Part shown: positions 47,994 to 60,165 of the stretch, piece after piece
Numbering within the stretch: position 1 is the stretch's first letter
How the letters are laid out: each line of letters begins with the position of its first letter
NCBI GenBank assembly: GCA_013396755.1
Contig: VWZF01002261.1
Coordinates: 1,488,001-1,552,000, forward strand
Reading direction: 5' to 3'
Length of the DNA: 64,000 nucleotides
Origin: Sclerurus mexicanus
Taxonomy: Eukaryota; Chordata; Aves; Passeriformes; Furnariidae
The notes under the pieces: model-generated
The model's database searches: none
What the model saw: only the letters and a program-made list of their open reading frames with translations
What the model was told of the DNA's origin: nothing
Program-made: the position numbers and the translations under genes

Positions 47994-48911
47994 CTAAGAA
48001 ATCAAAATACTTAAGAAAATGTAACTCCACATTTTAATTGCTGGGTACAGAGTTTAAATGTGACTTCTGCTTTCACTTGATTGTCTGACAAAGCAGTTCT
48101 GAACGCCCAAGGGTCAATGGTCCTTTGTCCAAGGTCTCTTGTCTGAAACAACGTAAATCGGTCATTCCTATATTTTTGAGAACTACTCTAGACACTATCA
48201 GATGCCCAAATGAATAAGGACTTTACTTCAGGTTTGTATTTGATTCACGTACAACTGTAAAGGTTCCAGAAGTGTTTGCAGAATTTTTTTCCCATTTTTA
48301 CATTGCTACAGTACAAATCATGAGGGTCTTCAGTTTGCCTTTGTGTCATAAGACAAAATACATAAGTGTTTTTTGACTGTGTTTAATCTGAGTCAGCACT
48401 AATTGTGTTGTCTGAATCAATACTGTCTGGAGAGAGTATTGTGTGAAAGGGAAAGGCACACTGTTTAATGAAACAGGAGCTGGTCCCCTGGCTTGGTAAA
48501 TCTGCATAAGATGCTGAGGCAAATATTTATGCTTAGAGTCTGAATACCTACAAGTTGGTGCCTGATGAAGATGGTGCATTCAGCTTCTCTTCAGAGAGAT
48601 TTATTTCCCTGATTTTCTTTATCTCCTTCACAAATGAAAATTTATCAGATAGAGAGGAGCATAAAACGGGGAAAGGATGAGTGAGTGGACTCCACACCCT
48701 CACCCTGGTAAGCCTGAGATGATGTCCTTTCTGCCTTCCTTTTCTCTTTATGCCTGTCTTCTTAAAACGTTTGTGAATTAAGACAATAGAGAACCTGCTT
48801 TCGTGGCTAATGAAAGTATTCAAAGTGAGAAAGAGGAGATCTGACAGCCAGCTGGAGAATACTTGCTATTGACAATTTTTGTGGTATGGGAGAGATGGCG
48901 CAGAAGGAGAG

Positions 48912-48975
48912 GAATTGGGGGTTAGGAATAGATGATCTTTAAGGTCCCTTCCGAACCCTTCTATAATTCTATGAA
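48912..48975 (+). mobile_element. CR1 LINE 3'-end scrap
   Basis: GATGATCTTTAAGGTCCCTTCC followed by CTATAATTCTATGAA matches the extreme 3' end of a CR1 subfamily in sense orientation, including a diverged form of the terminal ATTCTATG repeat. Only about 60 bp remain. Confidence 0.75.
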
Positions 48976-49019
48976 TTGCATATCATCAAGGAGGCCTCTT
49001 TCTAGCCAGAAATGTTTCT

Positions 49020-49110
49020 GCTCCATGGACTTTTCTCCTTCATCAGTTTCTCTTTCTTCTTTTTTTTTTTTCCCCTCTCTTTTTTCATCTCTCCCTCACT
49101 CTGCTCATCT
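49020..49110 (+). repeat. Pyrimidine-rich tract
   Basis: Mostly C and T for about 90 bases, with a T11 run and CCCTCTC clusters. It yields a Ser/Phe-rich chance frame on one strand and a Lys-rich one on the other. Confidence 0.7.
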
Positions 49111-50164
49111 GCATAGGCAGAGGGAGAGCTATAGGCAAGGCTCAACCCTGCCATGTCCTGTTGTGGGTAGATCAAGGCACTGGTGTTAGCAGAACTGCTC
49201 ACGAGGAAGAGGCTGTGATTGGCTCTACATGAATTTGTGCTTTGCAAGCCTTCATACGTGTGTGCACTAAGGAGCATCCCTGCCTGGCCACCTCCCTCCT
49301 GACCAGCCCACACTGCTGGTCAGCCACTGTGACCACACAGAGTGGCTTTCCTTCCTAGGATCTTTGGTTCATGAAGCTCTTTGCCAAAATGTCATACCAC
49401 ATCTAGCTCTGTTCTGGCCTGTTGAAAAACTTCCTCCTGTGCCACTTCATCCCTCTTGTCATATCTCCTGTGGAAAAAATACACCCCCTTCTTCCAGCCA
49501 CCTTTATCTCCAGTCACCACATGAGGGTACAGGAGGGACAGCTGGACACAGGAAGGAGGCTGAGCACTGTGAATGTTTTCCTTGGAATAAGGAAAAACTT
49601 GAATATATTCTGGTTGACTCCTAAAGCTCTTCTGCAACTGAACATTTTCCTGTAATTATCTTCCTTATATAATAACTGTGGGCTCCTTAATTCAATTTAC
49701 AATTAAAAAAAAAGTGGATATGCTTTTTTTTTTTAAAGAACATTCTTCAACTAGTTTTGTTAAGGCATTGTTCTTCCTTTAGACTTAATTTCATCATACT
49801 TCTTTCCTAATTAAAATCCAGTTTATTTTCCCCAAGTTGTTAAAGACAAAAGATCACTTTTCTCATTCACTAGACTAAATTGGATTTCAAAAACAGAACA
49901 CTCTGGTTTTTCTGTGTAATAGGATTTATTATACTATTTTGTATAATCATTGTAATTAGGAATTGTGTACCACTGTTTTAACAAATATTCCAGTCAGAAA
50001 CATTGAAAATCTTATTGTTCTTAATCATTATGAGTGAATCCTACTCTGAGCCACTATCTTTACTTAGACATAGCAAATCTTCCATGCTACCTCTTTTTTT
50101 TCCAGTTACATGAAAGCAATTTATTGGGCAGGCCCTACCTTATCACTTTTTTACTTTTTTTAAA

Positions 50165-50370
50165 AAAATTAAACCAAAGCTCTCAGCCCTTTCATCCCGT
50201 AGCCTGTACTGATATTGGGGATTTCCCCCATTTCAGGACTCAGATGCAAGACCTTGCTGAACTCCAGGAAGTTTGCAAGGGCCCTCTCCTCAAACCACTC
50301 CACATCCCTCTGGATGGCATCCCTTTCCTCTGGAGAATCTACTGTGCCACTTGGCTCAACTGGAAGGATA
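50165..50370 (-). mobile_element. Degenerate avian interspersed repeat (family not assigned)
   Basis: The segment centred on ACATCCCTCTGGATGGCATC (near 50309), with the preceding AAGTTTGCAAGGGCCC and following CTACTGTGCCACTTGGCT context, resembles a module I recall as widespread in bird genomes (often ...GGTCCCTCTGGATGGCATCCC...). I cannot name the family reliably; CR1-type or LTR-type origin are both possible. Strand is uncertain and given as minus by analogy. The frames at 50034-50396 and 50169-50484 overlap it and are explained by it. Confidence 0.45.
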
Positions 50371-51700
50371 GAGGAGACCACCATCTGTGCTCCTGATCAT
50401 TTTACCATTGCTATGAGGAACACCTTGTCTCTTTTGGCGGTTCTGAGCTGTCTTGCAGTATCACTTAGACCTTGCCTGGAATAGTGGAAGCAGAGAATGC
50501 TCCGTACCTCTCACGAGGCTCAGCAGCCTCTCAGTAACATGGTGAATGTGAGCTTCTGGGAGGCAGCAAACTCTGAAGAAATTGTCTGGATGGTAATTGG
50601 GTGCTTCAGTGCCTCTTGATAGGCAACATAATTACTGACTCTTTATGTGCTTTTCTGGTGGCACGGGTTCTAATGCAGCTGGGTGGCTGGATCAGCTTTG
50701 CATAGTGGGCTTCTGGACCCTGTCCGTTACTCATGTTCTCTTCATTCCCCAAGCCCAGAGCATTCTCTCTGTTACACAGGGGCACTTCAAAAGAAGGTTC
50801 TTCCTTTGCGTCAGCCAGAGACAGGGGTCCAGTGTCCTTCATTTCTCAATTTGTGTGCCACCCAGCTCCAGGCTGAATTCAGGCTTATGTTCCCGTGGTG
50901 CTACCATAAGGCAGGACAGGGAGAGTGCACACTACATTATCCATCTCTCGTTGACATTCCCAGGCACTCCACTAGCCACTGAGCTCCTCTCCTGACTTCT
51001 ACCTGGGCACACTTGCAGCTCTGATAGCCACCACATCACTCATGTGCTCAGGGCAGTGCTAGGTGCTAGGGACCCACACAACCCATGGTGTAGACAGCTG
51101 TTTCAGCCCTGAGGAAGACCATTTGGGCAGAGATGTTAGCACAGGCCAGCTGCAGTGCTCCTGCCTGGATTTGTGCCTCAGCCCTACAGCTGCATTGGGT
51201 GGCTGCCGTTTTCTGTCAGGGGCATGCAGTCTCCTCAGAACAAAAACAAACTGCTTATAAAGCTGGAATTCTTCTGAAACATGTCACCAGGAGCTCCCAG
51301 GGTCAGCACCAGCTGCAACCGCTGGGGCTCCCGACCCAAAGCCAGCAGAGACAAGAAGGGTCTGGTGTGGGCCTTCCCATCCACAGCTGTGACAGCAGCT
51401 ACCTGGGGGCAGCTGGTCCTACTCTGCTCCTCTGGCAAGAGCTGCAGCCCCTCAGCAGTGTCTGAAGCCCCTGGAGCTGTGGGTATGGTGGAGGCTCAGA
51501 ATGTGCCCTTCATAGCACACGAACCCAGCCTGCCTGGCCATTTGCTTTGCTCACATAACCTGTAATCGTTCCCAGTTCCCAGCCATGACGCCAATGGCAC
51601 CACCTGTGCGTGCTGTGGTGACATGTCCCAACCCTATAGCCATGGCAAAATGCTCCCTGACTCTTCAGGTAACCAGAAGCAGGGCTGAAAATGTTAAGTT
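50371..51700. other. GC-richer block, possible old repeat, no gene recognised
   Basis: About 1.3 kb that is visibly richer in G+C than its surroundings and open in several frames on both strands (for example 50645-50995, 51133-51465, 51510-51842). None has a recognisable domain. The block directly follows the interspersed-repeat module at 50.2-50.4 kb and may be its continuation, or part of an old endogenous retroelement. No coding, LTR or terminal features are clear enough to name it. Confidence 0.4.
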
Positions 51701-53040
51701 CCTCCCTAAAAACACCACGTATGATGGTTAAACACGTTCCAGTGCTATAGCAGCCTCGTACCTGGTGTTTGATGCCCAGCTGTCCCTCACCATGCAGACC
51801 TGCACAGCACATGTTGGCTTTGTTTGAAACAACAAAATGCACAATTTGGTCATTTTCTTTCTCCCCATGAAACCTTGAATGCAGCCTGCATGTGTATTAC
51901 AGATGTATGAACTCACAGTTCTGCAGAACTTCCACAGCTGAAATGAGAGTCTAGACATCCTATTACTATCTAAAAAGATACTTGTGCACAGCAAATTGAT
52001 TTGAAGTGTCTACTTGTCATTTCCAAGGCATTATTTCTGAAAGGATAATTTGGCTTATGTTTGTGTGCTCTGTTAATTTCATGTGGATTTGCTATTGAAT
52101 AGATAACTTTGGAGTTTGTTGGTGCAAACCTGCCCAGCACTGGGAACAGCAGTTGGGAAGTCAACACAGAATCCTCATCTCCTTTTCTCAGCAAGGATTA
52201 AAGCTTTTGTTTAACACCCAGCTTCTGCTAACAGAAGCCTGTATGTAATGAGATGGTGAAACTTTTTCTAAAACCTTGTTTCTGAATGATTGCAACTGGG
52301 GTTTTGTCATAGGACCTCAGCAGGCATTGTTAGTAATTAGTATCTTTGTATATAATCCTTAACAATTTCCATATACTGTTGTAGAAGCCGTGTGTTGGAG
52401 GCTGGTGAGTAATCCACATTATTGAAGATGCATATACACTATAATTACACTTCTCTCTCTAATGCTGCAGCCAGAAAAACATAGCAGGTAATGACTTATG
52501 CAGAGCCTGGCTCCAGTTTGGAAATGAAGGGTGCACCATTAGCCTGTTATTTGTGATGCTTGAGACTGGATTTCCAAAGTGTTAAGTGTGCTGGTGACTT
52601 CCTCCTTTTGAAGATCTAATACAGCATCTTTGTCAACTATATCTTTTGAATGTTGGGTGTTGCTGCCAAAGAACGCGCTTCAGAAAAGTTGCCTAGATGC
52701 TGAAAGTCAGAATTTCTGAACTCTAAATGACCAAGAAGACTTGTAAAAGTCGTTCTTGCTTCAGCTCTCAATATCTTGAAATAACCCTTAGGACAAAAAG
52801 AGATCCTCATTCATCTAATTTGTATAGTTTCAGGAAATGAAACGCATCAATAAGCGATGCTTAAAATCATGCTGTTTCTCTTACTGGCCTGGGTTTTGGC
52901 TAAAAGCAAGAAGCTATCTAATTGAATTTTTAACTTTTTTAATCAAATGGGTGGATACGAGAGTAGTGACCACAATTAATTTGGTTCTGGGAACACATTT
53001 ACCAAAATGCTAATAATAAAAATGGAAGTCTCAGATGAAA

Positions 53041-53083
53041 AACAGAAAAAAAAATAAACCAAAACAAACCAACCCAAACTGAA
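53041..53083 (+). repeat. A/C-rich low-complexity tract
   Basis: A-runs interrupted by CC and CCC (ACCAAAACAAACCAACCC), the same class as at 21.4 and 57.4 kb. Confidence 0.6.
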
Positions 53084-54473
53084 AGAATTAAAGGGACAAA
53101 AAGGGTAATGTTTAAAACAGCCAAATATATAACATCTAGATAGTGACAATTTTGGTTCTAATTCAAGAAAGCACTTAGACACTTAGGCACCTTTAAGCGG
53201 TGCTCTGAATAAGAATGCTTTCCTGAAGTGAAAAGCAAAGGAAGGGGTAGCAGTCTAAGTACGTACCATCCTGACCCTGATGTAGGGAGAGAATAATGTT
53301 GGGACATGTAAATATCAAAAAGCTACATTTCATTTGGGCAGAATACAATTTTTTCTATTTCAAGTGAAACATTTCATGGGATTTTCAAAGGTAACAAAAT
53401 ATGATAGTAGTAAACATATTCTTGGGAATAACTCTGACCTGGCAGGGAGATTAATTCATTGACACCAGAGATTTTCTTGTGTTGCTTGCTCCACTGAAAC
53501 GCTAAAAAAATAAAATTGGGAAAACAAACTGGCATTTGCAGAAATGTGAACTCACTGCTGTTACAGTGTTGATTTTTCACTAATGATCTTTGAAGGCTGT
53601 TGGGTGAAAATCCTCCCTCTGCCCTTCCCCCTTCCTAGAGCCCTTAATATATTATTATCCAATTTAGCTCCCCTGCCAAGGGAATCTTTTGCTCTCTGAT
53701 CTCTACTGTAAAAGGAATGAAAAAGCACAAGTAAGCTGACAAAGTCTGAAGGAGCAAACTACAGCAGGTTCATGCATAATGTAGTCATCACGTCTTCTTT
53801 TAATATTACTGAGTTCATATGATATTCAACGCTCACACACTCAGAAGAGGTAACTATTCCTTACTTATGAATATTATTTCTCCATTAATGAATTCTCTCT
53901 TCATCAACAGATAAAAACTTGGGACATGGAGAACTCCTCCTCTTTCAAGATCTCTTGATTCTAAAACATTCTATGTAATTACCAGTAAATTATGAGTATT
54001 TAGTTTTCTTAGAAAAGAAATTTTAACATAGCTCTTCCATACCACATTATTGTACTCTTTAATACTTCAGCTTCCAAATGCAAATGTAAGCTAAGTAGCA
54101 TTCTGAATTAACAATTAAAAAAAAGACAACTGAAAATAAATTTAATTACAAAGCCAATTCACTTCAATGGCATAAAAAATTGATCTTATGTAACTTTAAA
54201 ATGTATGTGTACTGCACTAAGACCCAAGGCAGTAGAGTATTGGTAAGTATGAAGTAGGCTTATTTCAGCCATGAGGGAGCAGCTCATACAAACTTCCTAA
54301 AGCACTTACTGCTATGAGCAATACGAAGTGTTTGCTGAGACACCATTGTGAGTGTTTCCTTTAGACAGATGTATTATAAACAATTAATAGTGGGGACTCT
54401 GCAAGGAGATTCCTTCTGTTTCTTTAAAAGTGAAGTGGCTATGAAGGAAGGGTAGTGAGAAGCCTGTTACAGA

Positions 54474-54474
54474 T

Positions 54475-54505
<31 letters not shown>
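54474..54505 (+). repeat. Compound (AC)n(AT)n microsatellite
   Basis: About seven AC units continue directly into about eight AT units, followed by an A/C-rich stretch. A likely length-polymorphic marker. Confidence 0.9.
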
Positions 54506-57425
54506 AAACCAACAAAAAAAAACAACTGAGAGTAATGAAGGGGAAAAGTGCTTCTGCTCCTCACTTCTGTTAAAGCCTGTATGAAGAACATAGCTACTCT
54601 TTGTTTGCCGTTGCCGACTGCCGTGCTATCAGACTGTGATTTCTTTTTAATCAGCATCATTTAAAAGGAAACAAGTCACCATGTACGAGCTAATTCAGTT
54701 TGATGAGAAACCCAGGATGACAGAAGGGGTGGAAGCATTACAGAAGAATTTACTTCTGAGTGACAATTAAGTTTAGTGCTCAGATTAGCAAAATGCAGCC
54801 TAGTCATCAGCTGATGCACTGCAAAGCAAGAAGACTGAAAACATTAAACAGCACTTTGATTTTACAGAAAATCAGCTGAAAGTGGCTGCAGCCTTGTTTT
54901 TAAACACCCAAGTGGAATTGTGCAGATAACAAGGCAGTGTGCAAACACTGGAAAAAGTACGGAGGTTCTTTGCTCAGCCACTGGTGGGTTAGTGTGAGGG
55001 AGGAGGAACCTCTGAAATGGAATTTTAAAAAGATGGTGCTTAATGCATAGCTCCTTGTTCTGAAAAGTATGAATTCGTGCTTTTTCTTCCATCTAGCTTT
55101 GCTAGAAGTCCCTAATTTGATGTATTGAAATTGATATAGAAATTCTGACAAAGCTTAGAATGGGGCGAAATCCTCCCACATGATGCAATATGCTCCAGGC
55201 TCAGCAACGACACTCTTGGATGCCAGGAAAAAAAAAATCTTCTAAGTGCTTGTCTGTGAGAGGATTTGCTCTAAAGGGGGATTCTCTGCTGTAACACTTC
55301 TGTATGAACCTGATGTTGAGAAATGTAACAGCCAGCTTTCCCATACCATCAGACCATGCTTCGCAGCATGTGGAAACACGAGTGGGAGCTGTGCACTGCA
55401 GCTGCACTGCCAGAAAGGAGCTAGAGATGCCTGTTTCCACATCCTGGGGATTGTCACTCTAAAAACCCCCAGAGAGATCGATCACAGGCACTTCATCTTT
55501 GAAGGCTTTTGAAAACAGGTCAGACAAATGGGCCACAGATGGCCCTTTTGAGATGGGGTAGATTAGATGACCTCTCAAATTTCTTTTCACCCTGTTTTCT
55601 GCAGCTCTACAATCTATCTTTTGAGGAATAGCTGGTGCCAATTTCAAATCCTAAATAGCCTAGGATGAATGAATCTTCTTGATGAAATGTTATTCCTCAG
55701 TCCTGCTCCATGTCTTCCAGCCTTTTCTGTGAATGTGGTGTATTACCAGCTTGGCAGGCAAAGCACGGGGCCCAGAGAGACAGCTGGTGAAGACAGCTCT
55801 ATCTTGTGGGTGCAACTTCTTAGGGAAAGCAATATGGGGCAAAAGAGTGGATTTGGTCTGAACCACTACAACGTGAGGGGATTAGTTCTTCCCTTCTCAC
55901 TAGCTGAGCACACAGAAGAGGATTGGGACTTAGAAGAAAGACAGAATTTGGGAGGCTCTTTTCTGACATCCACTCAGCACAACATTTATCTCGATAAGAG
56001 GAAAATGATCAGTCACCTGTGATATCACACAAGCCCATTATTATAAAAACAAATGCAACAATTTTATGAACTTTCTCTGCAGTCTGCCTTGGCAGCTCAC
56101 AAAGTGTTCTCAAAGGGAAGGCTTGCTGGCAGAGAGGATTTAGGCCTGGGGCGTATGTTTGGACCACTGTGCTTATCTGCTGCCCCTCCCCAGCTGGTAA
56201 GGCAATCCATGGTCTCAGCAGGGTCCGGGTGGAGGTACAAGGGCTAGATAAACATGCCAGATGTGCTTGGTAGGAGTGCCGGTTCATGGAAGGGGCAAGT
56301 GAAAAGGGACAGGATTGAGCTCTGCAACCACACTTCCACGGGAAGGTGATGTGGAGTCACATAGGATCAGAGTCCAGCAAGGAGCAGGGGCACCAGTGGA
56401 GCAAAGTGGCTTGGGAAGGCAGCAGGAAAAACAGCAAAGTTCATGCATGACCAGGATGTAGCCAAACTTATTCTGAGAATTGTTGCATATGAGTGTGAGA
56501 GGAGTATAAACTGCCCAGAGATTTGCCAGTCACATGGCTGTGACAAGCTGCTTGTTGTGAATTCAGATGACTTTGTATCCAACATCCGGTTTACACTGCC
56601 CATGTATTCTGAAACATTAAGAAAACTACTTATCATTTACAGAAACAATTTCCTGTTGTGTCAGTAATGCTTCCTGAATATTGCTCATTACTCTGGGCAA
56701 TGTAGAGTCCTTATCCATTATCCTGGAGCATCAACCAAGGCACTCAACCCATTTCGCTGAATAATCTCATTATTGCTTTCTTTTTCTTTTGGTTCTCTAT
56801 CACGTCCCAAAAGATCAGATGTACTGTTTGTACACCCACCTTGTCAACTGAACCAGATATCAAAACCATGTGTCTTATTTCTCACTACAGTGAATAGAAG
56901 GAAAGAGCTCATTCCTCAGCAGAATATAGAAAAGGGACTTGGTTGTGACAGGCTCCTGGGAGTGATGGCCCCAACCCCTATTGCAAGCACTGATGAACAG
57001 GTGGAGTGCAATGATGGTTATGCTTTAGGGACAACTGTGGCTCTCTGGTTGGAAAAGCAAAACTGCTGTACTAGATGGAAGATAGTGTAGAGCAGCAACA
57101 ATTTGAGGACTTTTCTAAAGCAGAGCAGGAGAATGCAAACAGCTCAAGTAAAGTTATGGGCATAAATAAAAGCCTTTAAACTCTCGTGTGCTTGCCTTTG
57201 TTTGGGGTAAAGTACTCTTAGGTTAATGTAGTTTGAAGGTTGCCTTACTCCCAGATGAGAAGCATGCATATGGTGGTTTAACAGGCTTTGATATATGCTC
57301 ATTAACTTTACACTTAGTTGGCTCTTCATAAATTTCTGATGTATTGACTCTGTTGGGAGTTCTGTTGGGTTTCTTTTAGTTCTTTGTTGTAGTTCTACCA
57401 GAAAACAACCCTCTCTGTGATTTCC

Positions 57426-57509
57426 CAGTGAAAAACAACCCTCAACCCCATTCCAAAAAGAAACAAACCAAAGCAAACAAAATCAAAAAAACCCCACCCC
57501 AAAATGGAA
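57426..57509 (+). repeat. A/C-rich low-complexity tract
   Basis: Over 80 bases of A-runs and C-runs with almost no G. It is the source of the Lys/Pro/Asn-rich start of a chance frame at 57428-57682. Confidence 0.65.
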
Positions 57510-57994
57510 CGTTTTTCTTAAAAGGCAGAAAGTTAAGAATAGTAGCAGAGACAGCTGTTCACCAGGGACCCAGGGTACCTGTCACTGGAAATGCTGATAG
57601 CACCAAAAGAGCACAGCAGGGTCAGTTACCAGAATGTGATTTGTATGAAGATGTGTTGTGTAGTTTAAAGGTCCGATTTTGACGATCTCTATTATTACTT
57701 CAAGAGGTTTTATAGAAAATGTTGAACTTAGTATTGTGCTAGTAATATTTATGAAATGCTATTATAAAATGCGATAAAAGTTTATAGGAAAGTCATTACT
57801 GTAACCATAAAGCACCAGCTCATCCCGAATGCCACCAATGGGAAGATAATCTGCCTGCATCACATGAGTCAAGTGACTGATGCCAACCCACACACACCCT
57901 TGCAGGCCACCTGAGCACATGGGGTTCCATGGGTCTGGGAGAAAAGAAAGTGATGGCTTTATCGGGACCCATCAGGAATCTCCTTCTGCCCCTG

Positions 57995-58075
57995 TCGGGC
58001 GGGGTGGGGGTTGTAGAACAGCTCTGTTGGTACTGCGGGAGATGCAGAGCTGGGCTGGGCAGGGGGGCTCAGCCC
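57995..58075 (+). other. Local G-rich patch
   Basis: Contains GGGCGGGGTGGGGG at about 57997-58010 and, 40 bases later, GGGCTGGGCAGGGGGG. Each cluster has three G-runs, so an intermolecular or long-loop quadruplex is conceivable. It is too small and isolated to be a CpG-island promoter. Confidence 0.45.
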
Positions 58076-58084
58076 TGAAGCCAG

Positions 58085-58230
58085 TGTCGGTAATTATTAA
58101 CTGCTAATGGTGAGAAAAACCATTATGGTACGCAATAGGCTTTCCTTTCACACCACTAATTGTGTGATGAACTTACTTTGGCAGTAAATTGTCACATCTG
58201 CTGCGTAGAGAGATTACACTTAGGGAACTA
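58085..58230. promoter_or_regulatory. Possible conserved non-coding element
   Basis: Non-repetitive sequence with GGTAATTATTAACTGC, CACTAATTGTGTGATG and AGATTACAC cores next to the G-rich patch. The TAAT-rich texture is compatible with homeodomain binding; no further evidence. Confidence 0.18.
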
Positions 58231-59724
58231 AAATAAATACAGTTGTCATTCCTTTATCCCTGGATGACTGAAGCATTTAAAAAAAAATAAAATAAAACTT
58301 GGCAGAAAGAATGTATTATTTGTTAGATAAGGCTTTAGGGGGAGGTAATAAGTTTTTTTTAGACACCTCATTTAGTAGGAAAACAGGCGAGTTTTCACAA
58401 GACCTCCTCCATTTGTTCTTTCTGCTCTGATTGCACTTATGGGAGAAGCAACACCAGAGGCCCCGGTCGAGATACGTTTTTTGGTCAGTGCTATCTGGAG
58501 ATTCCTTCTGCCCATGCACTTCCATTTACTCCTACTTCAGTAGCTTGATTCCCCCTTGTCCTGATCCTTCAGCCATGACAAGGCAGCTGTCTGGATCTGG
58601 AAATAAATAGGCTGGTAGAGCTGAGTGTGGTGTCAGTGATGGGTTGAGCTGCTGCTCAGTTTTTCGTGCTGGCAACAGGGTTCAAAGTGAACCCATTGTC
58701 ATCCGGGCCATGGAACTGATCCTGCTGAAATGTTACTCGGGCAACAAAATCAACAAATAAAGAAACTCGGTGTCTGGAATAAAAAGATGGATACTGGGGA
58801 ACGGGAAAATGGATAGTGTTGAGATTTTTTCCAGGGAGGGAGGTAACTTTGGGACACTGAGGGACATGAGAGGCTGGTGGGAAAAGCATCACCAAGGTAG
58901 CATCATTGGGGATCCTGTGTCTTTTAGTTCCTATTTCTAACCTCTAGTTAGTGATTATTAAACAACTGCTGACTTTTGTGTGTCTTGTATCCTGAAATGT
59001 TCTAGAACTTAATACCTCTAGTCCTTTTATCAGCGAAACAATATTTGGAAAACAGAACAATGTTTGTTGAATACATTGCAATATGATTTATATTGGTTTT
59101 CTGTCTTAAGTCTGCCACTGGTCTTTAGCTCTTTTAAATACTATTTCTCATGATGATCTACTTCTATATACTAGTTCTAAATATCAGTGTCCTAGCAGGT
59201 ATTCTGTAAATTTTTTCTGGGCTCCAGAAAATGTTCTCTCTTTTTCTTTGCTTCTACAAGCTGTTCTGTACTTATTCATTATTTACGTTGCAAGATGGAT
59301 GAAACTTTAACAGCAAAAATCTGTCAAAAGGCAGCAGAAAATTTTGTTCCATCTGTACTTTAGTGCATTAGAAATAAAAGGGAAGGCAAGAAGGAGAAAA
59401 TTTTACAGAGAGATATTAATATTATTTCATTGTTCTACAGTAATCTATACACAGGAATTGGATATTTATATCTTTATTTAGCTAAGAAAAGAAAATATAA
59501 TGTTACAATAGCACTTGTTGCACCTTTGAAGTTTCGTTTATATGATAAAGATGTATCATGTCATAAAGAAAAGAAACAACACACATATAAATGATACGTA
59601 TATTTTTTTAAGTAAGGCTGATTTGGATATGTACTGCCATGTTCAGACCAAGCCTTATAATCCTCAATCCAGAATTTCAATTAATGGAAATGGAAATTTT
59701 GACTGAGACATGGGCAACAATATT

Positions 59725-60165
59725 ATCACGGAATCACAGAATCAGCTAGGTTGGAAAAGACCTCAGAGTCCAACCTTTGACCCACCACCACCATGTCAAC
59801 CAGACCATGACACTGAGTGCCACATCCAGTCTTTTCTTAAACACCTCCAGGGATGGTGACTACACCACCTCCCTGGGCAGCCCATTCCAATGTCCAATCA
59901 CTCTTTTGTTAAAGAACTTCTTCCTGATGTTCAACCTAAATCTCCCCTGGCACAGCTCAAGACTGTCCACTTGTCCTATCGCTGGTTGCCTGGGAGAAGA
60001 GACCAACCCCCACCTGGCTACAATCTCCTTTCAGGTGGTTGTAGAGAGTGATAAGAGCCTTCTCTTCTCCAGGCTAAACACCCCCAGCTCCCTCAGCCAC
60101 TCCTCACAGGACTTGTGCTCCAGACCCTTCACCAGCCTCATTGCCCTTCTCTGGGCTATCCAAAC
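59725..60165 (-). mobile_element. CR1 LINE, 5'-truncated, minus strand
   Basis: A clear CR1 3' region of about 440 bp. In sense (minus) orientation the order is: the C-terminal end of ORF2 (peptide landmarks RRAMRLVKGLEH, EEWLRELG, FSLEKRRL at about 60165-60060), the CTCTACAACCACCTGAAAGG block, GGTGGGGGTTGGTCTCTTCTC, the CAGGAAGAAG block, GGGCTGCCCAGGGAGGTGGTG, and a terminal GATTCTGTGATTCCGTGA. CR1 encodes an endonuclease/reverse transcriptase acting on its own RNA; this fragment keeps only the tail of that protein and the 3' UTR, so it is inactive. A small internal deletion removes the usual segment between the KRRL landmark and the CTCTACAA block. A 172-codon antisense frame (59777-60295) is a shadow of the repeat. 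Confidence 0.95.
60031..60165 (-). pseudogene. Remnant of CR1 ORF2 C-terminus
   Basis: Within the minus-strand CR1, a frame reads through motifs typical of the CR1 ORF2 C-terminal end (RRAMRLVKGLEH, EEWLRELG, FSLEKRRL), then stops after a short divergent tail caused by the deletion downstream. The catalytic reverse-transcriptase and endonuclease domains are absent because the copy is 5'-truncated. It is a fossil, not a functional gene. The frame extends upstream to 60300 through unrelated flanking DNA. Confidence 0.75.

Larger units (their letters stand above)
39000..48900. other. Non-coding DNA, no gene recognised
   Basis: No supported gene. Frames at 41902-42273 (-), 44448-44777 (+) and 47560-47871 (+) are about 100-120 codons but have no recognisable domain or splice context. 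Notable sequence is limited to a degenerate TG/TA-rich patch at 39.73-39.84 kb, possible regulatory DNA at 40.4 and 41.6 kb, T-rich runs near 43.50 kb, an AAAT repeat at 43.70 kb and a G/T-rich tract at 47.92 kb. Confidence 0.6.
51700..59720. other. Non-coding DNA, no gene recognised
   Basis: No supported gene. The frame at 55669-56022 (+), 117 codons, and others near 56.8 and 57.4 kb match nothing known. The block includes A/C-rich tracts (53.04 and 57.43 kb), a compound CA/TA microsatellite (54.47 kb), a short G-rich patch (58.0 kb) and possible regulatory DNA near 58.1 kb. Confidence 0.6.

Noticed and set aside
52385..52404. 20-nt micro-exon between TTGTAG and GTGAGTAA
   Set aside because: The acceptor has a weak pyrimidine tract and the segment is too short to show coding character; it looks like a chance pair.
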